Assembly: GCA_021414245.1 (NCBI GenBank)
Contig: JAIOOU010000017.1
Location: 471,829-535,828, forward strand
DNA from: Chloroflexota bacterium
GTDB taxonomy: Bacteria > Chloroflexota > Anaerolineae > Anaerolineales > Villigracilaceae
Length of the DNA: 64,000 nucleotides
Reading direction: 5' to 3'
Within the stretch, counting starts at the first letter, position 1, and every line of letters starts with the position of its first letter. Made by a program: the position numbers and the translations under genes. Below the pieces are notes generated by a model, which was not told the DNA's origin, ran no database searches, and saw only the letters and a program-made list of their open reading frames with translations. Shown here in pieces: positions 34,735 to 44,075 of this stretch.

Positions 34735-36954
34735 ATGAAACCCGAATTAAAACGCTACTCAGCCGTTGTTGGAACGCGCACCTTTACCTTTGAAACCGGC
34801 ACGCTGGCCGCCCAGGCCGGCGGCGCGGTCACCTTCGGCGTGGAAGATTCAACCGTCTTTGCGGCAGCCACCATGGGCGGCGTGCGCGAAGGCATAGATT
34901 TCTTCCCCCTTTCCGTTGATTTTGAAGAGCGCATGTACGCCGGCGGCAAGATCCCCGGCTCCTTCTTCCGCCGGGAAGGGCGCGCGTCGACAGACGCCAT
35001 CCTGACCAGCCGTTTGACCGACCGGCCCCTGCGCCCGCTCTTTGAGCATGGTATGCGCAATGAAGTCCAGGTCATCATGTACACCTTTTCATCCGACGAG
35101 ATCAATCCCCTGGATATTCTGGCGATCAACGCCGCTTCAGCCGCGATTATGATCTCGGACATTCCCTGGGCCGGACCGGTGGGCGCGGTGCGTGTCGGAC
35201 GCCTAAACGGCGAGTTCGTACTGAACCCGACCTTTGCCGAAATGGACGCTTCCGATCTTGACCTGCGAATTGCCGGCACCAAGGATGCGATCCTCATGGT
35301 GGAATGCGGCGCCAACGAAATCCCCGAAGATGTGATGGTGGCCGCCCTTGAACTGGGTCACAAATCCATCCAACCCATCATCGATCTGCAGCTCAAGATG
35401 CAGGCCGAGATCGGGAAACCCAAGCGCGAAGCCACAATCACGACCGCGAATGAGGAACTGCAAAAGAAAGTCTTCGATTCCGTAAACGCGAAGATGAACG
35501 AATTGCTTGACAAACCTCTCAGCAAGAATGAGTTCTACGGCGGCATGGACGAGTTGCAGGCTGCCGTGGTCGCTGAATTTTGTGTCGAAGGCGATGCAAA
35601 TGCGCCGGCTGCCAAGGATGTGAAATCCGCCTTCAGTGAAGCGGAGCACAAGATCGTCCGCGAGCGAATTTTGAGCATGGGCAAGCGCCCCGATGGCCGC
35701 ACACCCACCGAGATCCGTCCGATCTGGTGCGAAGTGGGACTTTCCGCCCGCGCACACGGCACCGGGCTGTTCACCCGCGGTGAGACCCAGGTTTTGTCCT
35801 TTGCCACACTTGGCACTTTGGGCGAAGCGCAGGAACTTGACAACCTGTCGCCAGTCAAGACCAAACGCTATATGCATCATTACAGCTTCCCGCCTTTCTC
35901 CACCGGCGAGGTCAAACCTCTTCGCGGCCAAAGCAGGCGTGAGGTCGGGCATGGTGCGCTGGCTGAACGGGCTCTTGAGCCCGTCATCCCGGCTGAAGAA
36001 ACCTTCCCCTATGCCATCCGTGTTGTATCCGAGGCTTTGTCCTCCAATGGCTCCACTTCCATGGGCTCGGTCTGCGGTTCGACCCTGGCTTTGATGGATG
36101 CGGGCGTACCGATCAAGGCACCCGTCTCCGGCGTGGCCATGGGCCTTATTACCGACGAAACCGGCCGTTATAAGATTTTGACCGACATCCAGGGCACCGA
36201 GGATCATCTCGGCGATATGGATTTCAAGGTGGCTGGTACGGCTGCAGGCATCACCGCCCTGCAAATGGACATCAAGATCAGCGGCTTGAGCACCCAAATG
36301 ATGAAGGAAGCGCTTGCGCAGGCGAATGTCGCGCGCATGTCCATCATGGAAAAGATGCTGGCGGCCCTGGATGCGCCCCGGCCGGAATTGAAGCCGCATG
36401 CCCCGCGCATTATCACGGTCAAGATCCCGATCGACAAGATTGGCGCTTTGATTGGCCCGGGCGGCAAGAACATCCGCGCCCTGCAGGAGGAGACCCACAC
36501 CAAGATCGACATTCAGGAGGACGGCACCGTCTACATCGCATCCACAGACAGCGTTGGCGCGAAGATCGCGCAGGAACGCGTGGAGGGTCTGGGCGAGTCC
36601 GTGGTGATCGGAAACATCTATACAGGCAAGGTGGTCCGTATTGAGGCCTTTGGCGCTTTCGTCAACCTGCTCCCCGGCGTGGACGGGCTGGTGCATATTT
36701 CCCAACTTGCCAGTGAGCGCGTCAACACCGTTGAAGACGTATGCGCTCTTGGTGATGAACTGACTGTCATGGTCACAGATATTGACCCTCAGGGCAAGAT
36801 CCGCCTTTCGCGCCAGGCTGTGCTTGAAGGCTGGTCTGCGGAAGAAGCCCGTGAAAAGGACGCTCGCAAGAGCGGTCCGCGACCGGGCGGCGGCGGCCGC
36901 GGTGGAGATCGCGGTGGTCGCAGCGGCGGCGGGGATCGCGGCGGACGCAGATAG
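34735..36954 (+). CDS. pnp: Polyribonucleotide nucleotidyltransferase (PNPase)
   Basis: Phosphorolytic 3'-5' exoribonuclease, a trimer in the RNA degradosome. The 739-residue protein has two RNase PH domains (1-230 and 310-545, with GTAAGITALQMDIKISGL in the second), a KH domain from about 562 (KIGALIGPGGKNIRALQEE), an S1 domain from about 625 (GKVVRIEAFGAFVNLLPGVD) and a Gly/Arg-rich RGG tail (last 25 residues), a likely extra RNA-binding extension. The start at 34735 has CAGGAGAC upstream. Confidence 0.97.
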   Translation: MKPELKRYSAVVGTRTFTFETGTLAAQAGGAVTFGVEDSTVFAAATMGGVREGIDFFPLSVDFEERMYAGGKIPGSFFRREGRASTDAILTSRLTDRPLRPLFEHGMRNEVQVIMYTFSSDEINPLDILAINAASAAIMISDIPWAGPVGAVRVGRLNGEFVLNPTFAEMDASDLDLRIAGTKDAILMVECGANEIPEDVMVAALELGHKSIQPIIDLQLKMQAEIGKPKREATITTANEELQKKVFDSVNAKMNELLDKPLSKNEFYGGMDELQAAVVAEFCVEGDANAPAAKDVKSAFSEAEHKIVRERILSMGKRPDGRTPTEIRPIWCEVGLSARAHGTGLFTRGETQVLSFATLGTLGEAQELDNLSPVKTKRYMHHYSFPPFSTGEVKPLRGQSRREVGHGALAERALEPVIPAEETFPYAIRVVSEALSSNGSTSMGSVCGSTLALMDAGVPIKAPVSGVAMGLITDETGRYKILTDIQGTEDHLGDMDFKVAGTAAGITALQMDIKISGLSTQMMKEALAQANVARMSIMEKMLAALDAPRPELKPHAPRIITVKIPIDKIGALIGPGGKNIRALQEETHTKIDIQEDGTVYIASTDSVGAKIAQERVEGLGESVVIGNIYTGKVVRIEAFGAFVNLLPGVDGLVHISQLASERVNTVEDVCALGDELTVMVTDIDPQGKIRLSRQAVLEGWSAEEAREKDARKSGPRPGGGGRGGDRGGRSGGGDRGGRR

Positions 36955-36976
36955 ACGGTTCGCCACTTCATAAGGA

Positions 36977-37016
36977 ACAAAACGGACGAAGAAATTTAAT
37001 TCGTCCGTTTTTTGTT
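36977..37016 (+). terminator. Terminator after pnp
   Basis: The stem AAAACGGACGAA / TTCGTCCGTTTT with a 9-base loop ends in a T run (TTTTTTG). The downstream gene starts at 37051. Confidence 0.88.
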
Positions 37017-37050
37017 ACAATTTGCGCCCACCATTCCTTTAGGAGCAACA

Positions 37051-38004
37051 ATGAACTATCAGCATGTGCAGGCACCGACCGCCGGGGTCATGATCCGTCC
37101 CCATCACTTTTCCTCCAACCCCGAGACTGCGGCGGACAATGCATTTCAGTTCATCAAATCAGACATCAAACCTGAAATCCTCGCCGCGCGCGCCAGAGAG
37201 GAATTTGACCGGGCGGTAGAACAACTGACCTCGGAAGGCATTCATATTCACGTCTTTGACGATTTCGGCGAACACGAAACACCGGATTCGGTCTTTCCCA
37301 ACAACTGGATCTCGACTCACCACGGCGGGCGGGTGGCCCTGTTTCCCATGTATTCCCCAAGCCGGCGGCGCGAACGCAGACATGATGTGGTGGAAATGCT
37401 GAAAAGTATTTACCGCGTTCAGGAAGTGGTGGATTATTCCGGGCTGGAGTATGACCGGCTTTTCCTCGAAGGCACGGGCGCCATGGTCTTCGATCATCTG
37501 GAAAGGCTGGCCTATGTGGGCAGATCCAATCGTGCCGACCCGGTCATCCTGGAAAGGTTTTGCACGACTTTCGGTTATGAGCCGATGGTATTCGACACCT
37601 CCGACAACAATGGCAGGCCGGTCTATCACACCAACGTGATCATGAGCATTGCCACGGACTATGCCCTGATTTGTCTGGATGTGATCGCGGATGCACACCG
37701 TAGGAGGGAGATCGAAGATCGGCTAACAAACAGCGGGCGCAGTGTGATCGCTTTAAGCCGTGAGCAGATTGGGGAATTTACGGGGAATACCCTGGAAATG
37801 ACAGGCAACAACGGGCGCGTACTGGCCCTGTCCGAACGCGCAGCCGCAGCATTAAAGAAGGATCAGATTAAGGTCATTGAGAAAAGCGCAAAACTATTAC
37901 CCCTGCAAATTCCAACGATCGAGCTGGCCGGCGGGTCCGTGCGCTGCATGATCGCCGGCATTCATTTGACGGTAAGACAAGGGACATCCTCGGCCGGTAT
38001 TTGA
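37051..38004 (+). CDS. Amidinotransferase-fold hydrolase, CtlX/arginine deiminase-related
   Basis: A 317-residue protein of the guanidine-modifying (amidinotransferase) superfamily. MIRPHHFSSNPETAADNAFQ resembles the N-terminus of CtlX-type citrulline-utilisation hydrolases. Visible active-site segments are DSVFPNNWISTH, the Glu/His region LEGTGAMVFDH, HTNVIMS, and the C-terminal catalytic Cys in GGSVRCMIAGIH. It likely hydrolyses a guanidino or ureido group; the substrate is uncertain. The start at 37051 follows TTTAGGAGC. An MFS gene follows after 12 bases. Confidence 0.85.
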   Translation: MNYQHVQAPTAGVMIRPHHFSSNPETAADNAFQFIKSDIKPEILAARAREEFDRAVEQLTSEGIHIHVFDDFGEHETPDSVFPNNWISTHHGGRVALFPMYSPSRRRERRHDVVEMLKSIYRVQEVVDYSGLEYDRLFLEGTGAMVFDHLERLAYVGRSNRADPVILERFCTTFGYEPMVFDTSDNNGRPVYHTNVIMSIATDYALICLDVIADAHRRREIEDRLTNSGRSVIALSREQIGEFTGNTLEMTGNNGRVLALSERAAAALKKDQIKVIEKSAKLLPLQIPTIELAGGSVRCMIAGIHLTVRQGTSSAGI

Positions 38005-38010
38005 TACAAT
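38005..38010 (+). promoter_or_regulatory. -10-like box just before the MFS gene
   Basis: TACAAT lies six bases before the ATG at 38017, which has no ribosome binding site. This would allow a leaderless transcript, but no -35 box is convincing and cotranscription with the upstream gene is also possible. Confidence 0.3.
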
Positions 38011-38016
38011 CCACTC

Positions 38017-39258
38017 ATGATTTACAGACTTAAAGCACTTTACAACAACTATCCGCGCCAGTACTGGTTGATGATCACCGGCATCGTCATCAGTACGGCA
38101 GGCGGAAGCATGATCTGGCCCTTTCTGTTGATCTATGCCAGCGGAAAACTGCATTTGCCGCTCAGTACCGTAGCCACCCTGATCTCGATCAATGCCGGCA
38201 CCGGACTCTTCTCCTCCTTCCTGGCCGGACACCTCGCGGACAAAATCGGGCGCAAGGTGGTCATGGTCTTCAGCCTGGCGTTGAACGGCATCGCGTATTT
38301 CTTTCTCATGCGGGCCGGCACGTATCCGCAATTCGTGATTCTGATGATCCTGATCGGCCTCTCCAATCCAATGTATCAAGTGGGTGCGGATGCCATGCTG
38401 GCAGACATGGTCCCTTCGGAAAAACGCACCGATGCCTATGCCATCAACCGGATTGCGAACAACGCTGCCTTTGGGATCGGACCGGCAGTCGGCGGATTCC
38501 TCGCATCCAGATCGTACAACCTGGCATTTTACGGAGCATCCGCCGGATTCATCATCTACAGTTTGCTGCTCTTCTTCCTTGCCCGCGAGACCCTCGACAA
38601 AACCGTCCGCGAAACAAAAAGCGTCCCGGTGGATGTGGCAACCCGGGGCGCGGAAGGCTACGCACGTGTCTTCCATGATAAAGGCTACATGGCTTTTGTC
38701 TCTCTTATGGCCATTGGTTTGATCGCACCCACCATGCTGTGGGTGTTGATGCCGGTGTATGCAAAAACGAATTTCAATATTCCCGAGGCCATGTACGGCT
38801 GGATTCCGACCACCAACGCGCTCATGTGCGTGTTTATCCAATATTCCGTCACCCAGATCACAAGGCGATATAAAACCCTGCCTGTTGCCGCGGCGGGAAT
38901 GTTCCTATACGCGATCGGTGCCGGTAGCGTGGCATTGATGACTGGTTTCTGGGGATTTTGGTTAAGCATGGTCATATTGACATTCGGGGAACTTACCCTC
39001 GTCCCCACTGCCAGCAAATATGTGGCAGACAGCGCCCCGGCGGACCTGCGCGGCAGGTATATGAGTGTGTACTGGCTTGGCTGGGGCCTGGCCCGCACAC
39101 TTTCCCCGCTGATCGGCGGATTCCTGAACGATAATTTATCGCCACACTCCATTTGGATGGGAGGCCTGCTGATCGGTCTGACCAGCACGGCCGGGCTGAT
39201 CCTGCTCAACGGAATCACCAAAGCCCGCCTCACGGTCAACCCGAAACCTGCCGCCTGA
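38017..39258 (+). CDS. MFS transporter (drug/metabolite efflux type)
   Basis: A 413-residue carrier with about twelve hydrophobic segments. GHLADKIGRKVVMVFSL between helices 2 and 3 is MFS motif A. The general appearance resembles multidrug or proton-coupled exporters of the DHA group. It is 12 bases downstream of the CtlX-like gene on the same strand, so it could export or import a substrate or product of that enzyme; this is inference. Confidence 0.82.
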   Translation: MIYRLKALYNNYPRQYWLMITGIVISTAGGSMIWPFLLIYASGKLHLPLSTVATLISINAGTGLFSSFLAGHLADKIGRKVVMVFSLALNGIAYFFLMRAGTYPQFVILMILIGLSNPMYQVGADAMLADMVPSEKRTDAYAINRIANNAAFGIGPAVGGFLASRSYNLAFYGASAGFIIYSLLLFFLARETLDKTVRETKSVPVDVATRGAEGYARVFHDKGYMAFVSLMAIGLIAPTMLWVLMPVYAKTNFNIPEAMYGWIPTTNALMCVFIQYSVTQITRRYKTLPVAAAGMFLYAIGAGSVALMTGFWGFWLSMVILTFGELTLVPTASKYVADSAPADLRGRYMSVYWLGWGLARTLSPLIGGFLNDNLSPHSIWMGGLLIGLTSTAGLILLNGITKARLTVNPKPAA

Positions 39259-39379
39259 TCCCGTCCGAAGAGCAGGCACACCGGGAAATTGCTATCAAAT
39301 TTGAATGCTCCCACCCTTGTTTATAGTTGTATAATTGTGCAAATTTGGATAATTTTTATCAAACAAGGATGGATACCAG

Positions 39380-40486
39380 ATGCGAAACTTTATCATTTTC
39401 ATATCCGCTTTTTTACTGGCCTTTATAGGCATCACCTCACTATCCGAGAAAGCCGGTGCCGGCAACAATCTTCAGGATGACATTGTTTCGCATGGAAGAT
39501 ACATAGCCACCATCGCCGGCTGTACAAGCTGCCACACACCCGACCGGGCTGAATATCAAGACCCGAGGGCCCTCACCCCCGAACAAATCCTGACCATCGC
39601 CTTCGATGGACAAAATGCGATTGACACGGACAAATTCCTTGGAGGCGGCCGCCTTTTTGATCTTGGCCCCGGCGGGGTGGTTTACACCAAAAACCTGACA
39701 TCAGACGAGGCAACAGGCCTTGGTAAATGGACCGACGAGCAAGTCAAGATCGCAGTCAAGACGGGCCTGGCGGCAGACGGCACAACGCTGTTCCCGGTTA
39801 TGCCTTATCACGTGTACAACAGCATGGCCGATGATGATTTGGCGGCAGTGGTGGCCTTTCTGCGCTCCGTGAACATAGTCAGCAATCAAGTGCCGCAGAG
39901 CACGGTGCATACGGAAGGGATGCCCACGCTGCCGTATACGCAGGGGATCATCGCGCCGGACGCATCCGATAAGGCCGCGCGCGGGGCTTATCTTGTCAAC
40001 AGTGTGATGGCCTGTACGGATTGTCACACTCCCATCGACCCGGCCAGCGGCACACCGATCATTGAAAAATACCTCGCCGGAGGACAACCCTATGAAGGTC
40101 CCTGGGGGATTGTTTACGGCGGGAATATTACACCGGATCCCAAAACGGGCCTGGGCGAATGGAGCGAAGAACAGATCAAAGCCACTCTGATCTCCGGAAC
40201 AAGAAAAGACGGCCGCAGATTGATACTCATGCCCTGGTATTCGTATCAATCCCTGAAACCGGAAGATGCGGATGCAGTTGCGTATTTCCTTAAGAACGGA
40301 CTTCCGGCTGTGGAAAACGAAGTTCCTGCAGCATCCTTAAAACCTGAATTTATAGTGATGGCCCCGCAAGCCGGGGCAGCAAAAAGTGATGCTCCAATTT
40401 CATATCTCACCTGGGCAGCCGTCGGTATCCTGGCGGTCCTGCTGGCTGGGTTCGGGGTATTCTTCTACAGACGCAACACTGGATAG
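39380..40486 (+). CDS. Membrane-anchored diheme cytochrome c
   Basis: A 368-residue exported electron carrier. It has a signal peptide (residues 1-27), two cytochrome c domains with heme-binding CTSCH (48-52) and CTDCH (212-216), and a C-terminal hydrophobic helix (about 342-362) followed by RRNTG. MPYHVYNSMADDDLAAVVAFLRS and MPWYSYQSLKPEDADAVAYFLK provide the distal Met ligands. The layout is like the cytochrome subunits of membrane dehydrogenases, but no dehydrogenase gene is adjacent. The next gene, a sensor kinase, starts after six bases. A TATAAT at 39330 may be its promoter. Confidence 0.88.
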   Translation: MRNFIIFISAFLLAFIGITSLSEKAGAGNNLQDDIVSHGRYIATIAGCTSCHTPDRAEYQDPRALTPEQILTIAFDGQNAIDTDKFLGGGRLFDLGPGGVVYTKNLTSDEATGLGKWTDEQVKIAVKTGLAADGTTLFPVMPYHVYNSMADDDLAAVVAFLRSVNIVSNQVPQSTVHTEGMPTLPYTQGIIAPDASDKAARGAYLVNSVMACTDCHTPIDPASGTPIIEKYLAGGQPYEGPWGIVYGGNITPDPKTGLGEWSEEQIKATLISGTRKDGRRLILMPWYSYQSLKPEDADAVAYFLKNGLPAVENEVPAASLKPEFIVMAPQAGAAKSDAPISYLTWAAVGILAVLLAGFGVFFYRRNTG

Positions 40487-40492
40487 CTGGTC

Positions 40493-42376
40493 ATGATACA
40501 TGCCATTCAACGACTTATTAAAGAAAAATACCTGAACATTCAAGCCAAGCTGGTATTTCCACTGGCCGCGACGATCTTTTTGTTGGTACTGGTCCTGTCC
40601 CCTCTTACCAACAAGATCATCAACAGCCGCATTGAGCAGGAAGCGGATCGCAGACTGGGCGAAATTGCAGATTCTATCGGAGCGCTGATCGAAAATTCCG
40701 AGGTTCTGGCCCGCAACAACGCAGCCCTGCTCTCCACCCAGCGTGAGGTGACCGGGGTTTTCCTGAACAATTCACCCACCAACCTGCTGTTGACCATCAA
40801 GGATAATCTTCTCTTGCAGGAGCTATCCCTCTACTCCGCGGATTTCAAAAACGGTGACCAGGCTTATTTCTATGGCGGTCCTGTTGTTGCACGGCGCTTA
40901 CAGGTCAGCGAGGATGCGCTCAGGATTCGCGAAGGCCTGATTCTGTCAGCCCTGGTCGACGAAAAACCCGTCAGTGGGATCGCAATTTCCCCACAGGGTT
41001 CCCAGATCATCGGGGCGGCGCCGGTCTACAGCCCGCAGACGGGCGAGCTTGTTGGTGTGGTATTGACCGCCTTTTACATGGACCAGCCTTACATTGAAAA
41101 CATCAGCTCGATCATTAATACCGATATCGCCATTGTGAAGGATAATTTTGTCATCATATCCACGATTGACAAGGCCACGGAATACGAAAGATTGATCAAC
41201 GAAGGCTGGCTGGCAAGCGCCGAACTTCCTGCCGCGAATGTTTATTACGATGATGGTACGGAATACCGCATGCTTGGGCACCCGTTAACAATCTCCGGGA
41301 CCCAGCAGGGTTCGGTATTGGTGACCCAGCCGATTGAGGAACTGTTCAGCTTGAGCAAAGGCATCCAGGTCATCCTGTTCACAGTCACCGGCGTGTTCGC
41401 GCTCACCGCCTTATGGTTCTGGATCGCTGCCTTTGTCACTTTTACCCGGCCGCTGGTGCAGTTGACTGACGCAACCTCCGGCATCAGCCACGGTGATTTT
41501 AGTCAGAGGGTGAATCCAACTTATCTTCTGTTTAAAGATGAAATCACGGTCCTGAGCGAGAACTTCAATACAATGAGCAGCGAGTTGAACGGGTTGTACA
41601 CCAGCCTGGAGCAGCGGGTCGCTCAAAGAACACAGGAGCTGGCCGAGGCGCGGGACGAAGCGGTCTCTGCCAACAAATCGAAGTCCGAGTTCGTATCCAT
41701 TGTCTCGCATGAATTAAAACTGCCAATGACCTCCATCAAGGGATATAGTGATTTGATGCTTGCAGGGGCGACCGGAGCATTGAATGAGAACCAGACCAAT
41801 TTCCTTACCACCATACGCAACAATGTGAACCGCATGGCCACCCTGGTATCCGACCTCGCAGATATTTCACGAATTGAAAGCGGCAATCTGAGGCTGGAAC
41901 CAAGGGCCGTGCCGATCTGGGATGTAATCGACGAGGTTGTTACACTGACGAAGACCCAGGTGGAGCAAAAGAAACAATCGATCAGCGTGGATATCCCCTC
42001 CGAGCTGCCAAAGGCCTGGTGCGACCGTTCACGCCTTTCACAGATCCTGACCAATTTGATCAGCAACGCGAACAAATACACTCCTGAAGGCGGTGTAATC
42101 CTGGTTCAGGCCCTCCATGCGGAAAATATGATCCAGGTGAAAATCCAGGACAATGGTCTGGGAATGACGTCTGAGGATCAGGCCAGCCTGTTCAGCAAAT
42201 TCTTCCGGTCCGCAGACGACAAGGTGCGCGAAGCACCCGGAACCGGGCTGGGACTGAGCATTACAAAGAACCTGATCGAACTTCAGGGAGGAAAAATATG
42301 GTTCGAGAGTGAATATCGAAAGGGCACGACATTCTACTTTACAATCCCGATTCATCCCGATCAGGATAAAAAATGA
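40493..42376 (+). CDS. Sensor histidine kinase with extracytoplasmic sensor and HAMP domain
   Basis: A 627-residue membrane kinase. One helix near residues 20-40, an extracytoplasmic region of about 250 residues resembling a Cache-type sensor, a second helix at about 291-317, HAMP to about 370, a coiled coil (LEQRVAQRTQELAEARDEA), HisKA with phospho-acceptor His 406 in VSHELKLPMTSIKGY, and an ATPase domain with ILTNLISNANKYTPEG, DNGLGM and GTGLGLSITKNL. No response regulator is adjacent. The near-overlap with the cytochrome gene indicates one operon and perhaps a redox-related signal. Confidence 0.92.
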   Translation: MIHAIQRLIKEKYLNIQAKLVFPLAATIFLLVLVLSPLTNKIINSRIEQEADRRLGEIADSIGALIENSEVLARNNAALLSTQREVTGVFLNNSPTNLLLTIKDNLLLQELSLYSADFKNGDQAYFYGGPVVARRLQVSEDALRIREGLILSALVDEKPVSGIAISPQGSQIIGAAPVYSPQTGELVGVVLTAFYMDQPYIENISSIINTDIAIVKDNFVIISTIDKATEYERLINEGWLASAELPAANVYYDDGTEYRMLGHPLTISGTQQGSVLVTQPIEELFSLSKGIQVILFTVTGVFALTALWFWIAAFVTFTRPLVQLTDATSGISHGDFSQRVNPTYLLFKDEITVLSENFNTMSSELNGLYTSLEQRVAQRTQELAEARDEAVSANKSKSEFVSIVSHELKLPMTSIKGYSDLMLAGATGALNENQTNFLTTIRNNVNRMATLVSDLADISRIESGNLRLEPRAVPIWDVIDEVVTLTKTQVEQKKQSISVDIPSELPKAWCDRSRLSQILTNLISNANKYTPEGGVILVQALHAENMIQVKIQDNGLGMTSEDQASLFSKFFRSADDKVREAPGTGLGLSITKNLIELQGGKIWFESEYRKGTTFYFTIPIHPDQDKK

Positions 42377-42387
42377 TTTATTACTGC

Positions 42388-42431
42388 AATGCCAAAGAAG
42401 CGCCGCAAATTTGCGGCGCTTCTTTGGCATT
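42388..42431. terminator. 44-bp perfect palindrome after the kinase gene
   Basis: Arms of 22 bases (starting AATGCCAAAGAAGCGCCGC) meet with no spacer at a central AAATTT. It lies 12 bases after the kinase stop. There is no T run on the plus strand, so it could be a terminator stem or an unusual DNA element. Confidence 0.6.
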
Positions 42432-42608
42432 ATCAAACAGTTCAATTAAGAGATATCAGCGCATCCTTTCAAGCCAGTGAATTCCGGCCTTTATTCTTAT
42501 GACCACATGGAAATTAAGTGTTCAATGTTATTATTAAGCTGTTAATTTGGATCCTGTAATCTTTGCAGAAAATTTCCCTGATGGAAAAATGCCATCCATA
42601 TCGATGAT
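42432..42608. other. AT-rich gap before the glycosyltransferase gene
   Basis: About 180 bases of AT-rich DNA with no open frame worth reporting and no clear promoter boxes, although several ATTATT-like stretches near 42525 could serve as a -10 region. Confidence 0.4.
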
Positions 42609-44048
42609 ATGAGTTCTAGAATGAAAACATCCTATTTTCACTCCCCCCGGGCCATCTTATTAATCATTCTAATGATTTCACTTTTCCTGAGAATTGGCCT
42701 CGTCGTGCATGGGGGCCAATTTTTTAACCCTGACGAGTATCGGTATCTCACTTCCAGGAGTATCGCGAGGGATATTCAAAAGAGTCACTACAAATCCGCT
42801 ATAAAGGAGGCGACCCAAGCCGCGGATCATCTCGGGTTTAAAATTATCGGCGTCCTGCCGGCTCTTGCAGAAGGAAAATATGGAGAGAATCCATTCATCC
42901 CTTCTTTTTTCTTCAGTATTTTTAGCTGGCTAAATATTATGCTCGTCTGGCTTCTGGCACGACGCCTGGGTGGGGACGAAAAGGAATCCCTTTGGGCGGT
43001 TCTCTTTGCAGCCTGTTCAAACACACTGTTTTATTATTCTTCCCACCTGTATCCGTACGACATCGCCCTGACATTTGGCCTGGTCGCGCTTTATTTTGGA
43101 GTAGATGAAACACCCGGGGTTTGGAAATCACTCCTTGTCGGTTTTCTCGGCTTTCTTACCTTTTTTACTTATAATGGATATTGGACATTAACCGCCTTTG
43201 TATTTATCCTGCATGTATCCCGAACTTCTAAATTCAACTTTCGGATGCTTTTAAAGGCATTTGCAGCTGGAGCAGGGTTTATTACACCGTTTTATTTCAT
43301 TGTTCTAATCAGCCGGCATTACGGAAACGATCTATGGCATTCCTATACAGTCTTTTCCCAGACAATTACAAACGGTTTATTCTCAGAAGGGGGAGTACTC
43401 CCTTTCAAATATTTTTGGTCCGCAGAAGGGCTCATTTTTCCTGTCTGGCTTCTGCTCACTCTTCTCTCAATGATATCGCTCATGAAAAGACCCTCAAGCC
43501 GGGCGACAATTTGGCTTGCAGGTCTCTTTTTTATCTATGGAAGTCTGGTGATATCCTCGGTGTTTTTACATAAATTTGTAGTGTATGCCCGTCTCGCACG
43601 TCAACTGGTTCCTTTTCTCGCATTATCAAGTGCTTATGGCATTAATATGCTACTCGAGGAAATCCGGCCCCGGCGCCTGGCCTCAATAATATTCCCTGCC
43701 TTCTTATTACTCCAGGCCGGCATAAATTTCCATCGACCCTTCCTAATTACCTATCCAAGGGATTTCGCAAATCAAATACAGAAAATATATCCTGATTTCA
43801 TTCCCCCAAAAAACATGACTTTCTTTTACACCCCGAACAGTATCGATGTAGGCCCGTACAAGGCATATAACATCAAGTTTGTTTTTCCCCTGCCAGAAGC
43901 ACAGGTGCCTGCCGGAGAGGAAGTATTAATGAATGCCGTCAACCCTCTTAGCAGCTTTTCTCCATTTCTATTTGACGAAGGATATACGCCCGCAGAACGG
44001 GACCATTTTCCTCTTATTAAAATGGTAGTTACAAGAATCAAAAGATAA
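42609..44048 (+). CDS. Membrane glycosyltransferase, GT39/ArnT-like (GT-C fold)
   Basis: A 479-residue protein with about eleven hydrophobic helices. The first outer loop contains FNPDEYRYLT with the Asp-Glu pair that is catalytic in ArnT and PMT-type enzymes using polyprenol-phosphate sugars. The donor, acceptor and lipid or protein target are unknown. The gene is AT-rich compared with its surroundings, like the glycosyltransferase at 31594. Two candidate starts (42609 and 42621) lack a good ribosome binding site. It converges with the GNAT gene. Confidence 0.78.
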   Translation: MSSRMKTSYFHSPRAILLIILMISLFLRIGLVVHGGQFFNPDEYRYLTSRSIARDIQKSHYKSAIKEATQAADHLGFKIIGVLPALAEGKYGENPFIPSFFFSIFSWLNIMLVWLLARRLGGDEKESLWAVLFAACSNTLFYYSSHLYPYDIALTFGLVALYFGVDETPGVWKSLLVGFLGFLTFFTYNGYWTLTAFVFILHVSRTSKFNFRMLLKAFAAGAGFITPFYFIVLISRHYGNDLWHSYTVFSQTITNGLFSEGGVLPFKYFWSAEGLIFPVWLLLTLLSMISLMKRPSSRATIWLAGLFFIYGSLVISSVFLHKFVVYARLARQLVPFLALSSAYGINMLLEEIRPRRLASIIFPAFLLLQAGINFHRPFLITYPRDFANQIQKIYPDFIPPKNMTFFYTPNSIDVGPYKAYNIKFVFPLPEAQVPAGEEVLMNAVNPLSSFSPFLFDEGYTPAERDHFPLIKMVVTRIKR

Positions 44049-44075
44049 ACTTTAACCAAAGCTGGAAGTTCCGAA

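Noticed and set aside
35203..36966. 587-codon open frame on the minus strand
   Set aside because: It is the shadow of pnp; the plus-strand reading has both RNase PH domains, KH and S1 motifs.
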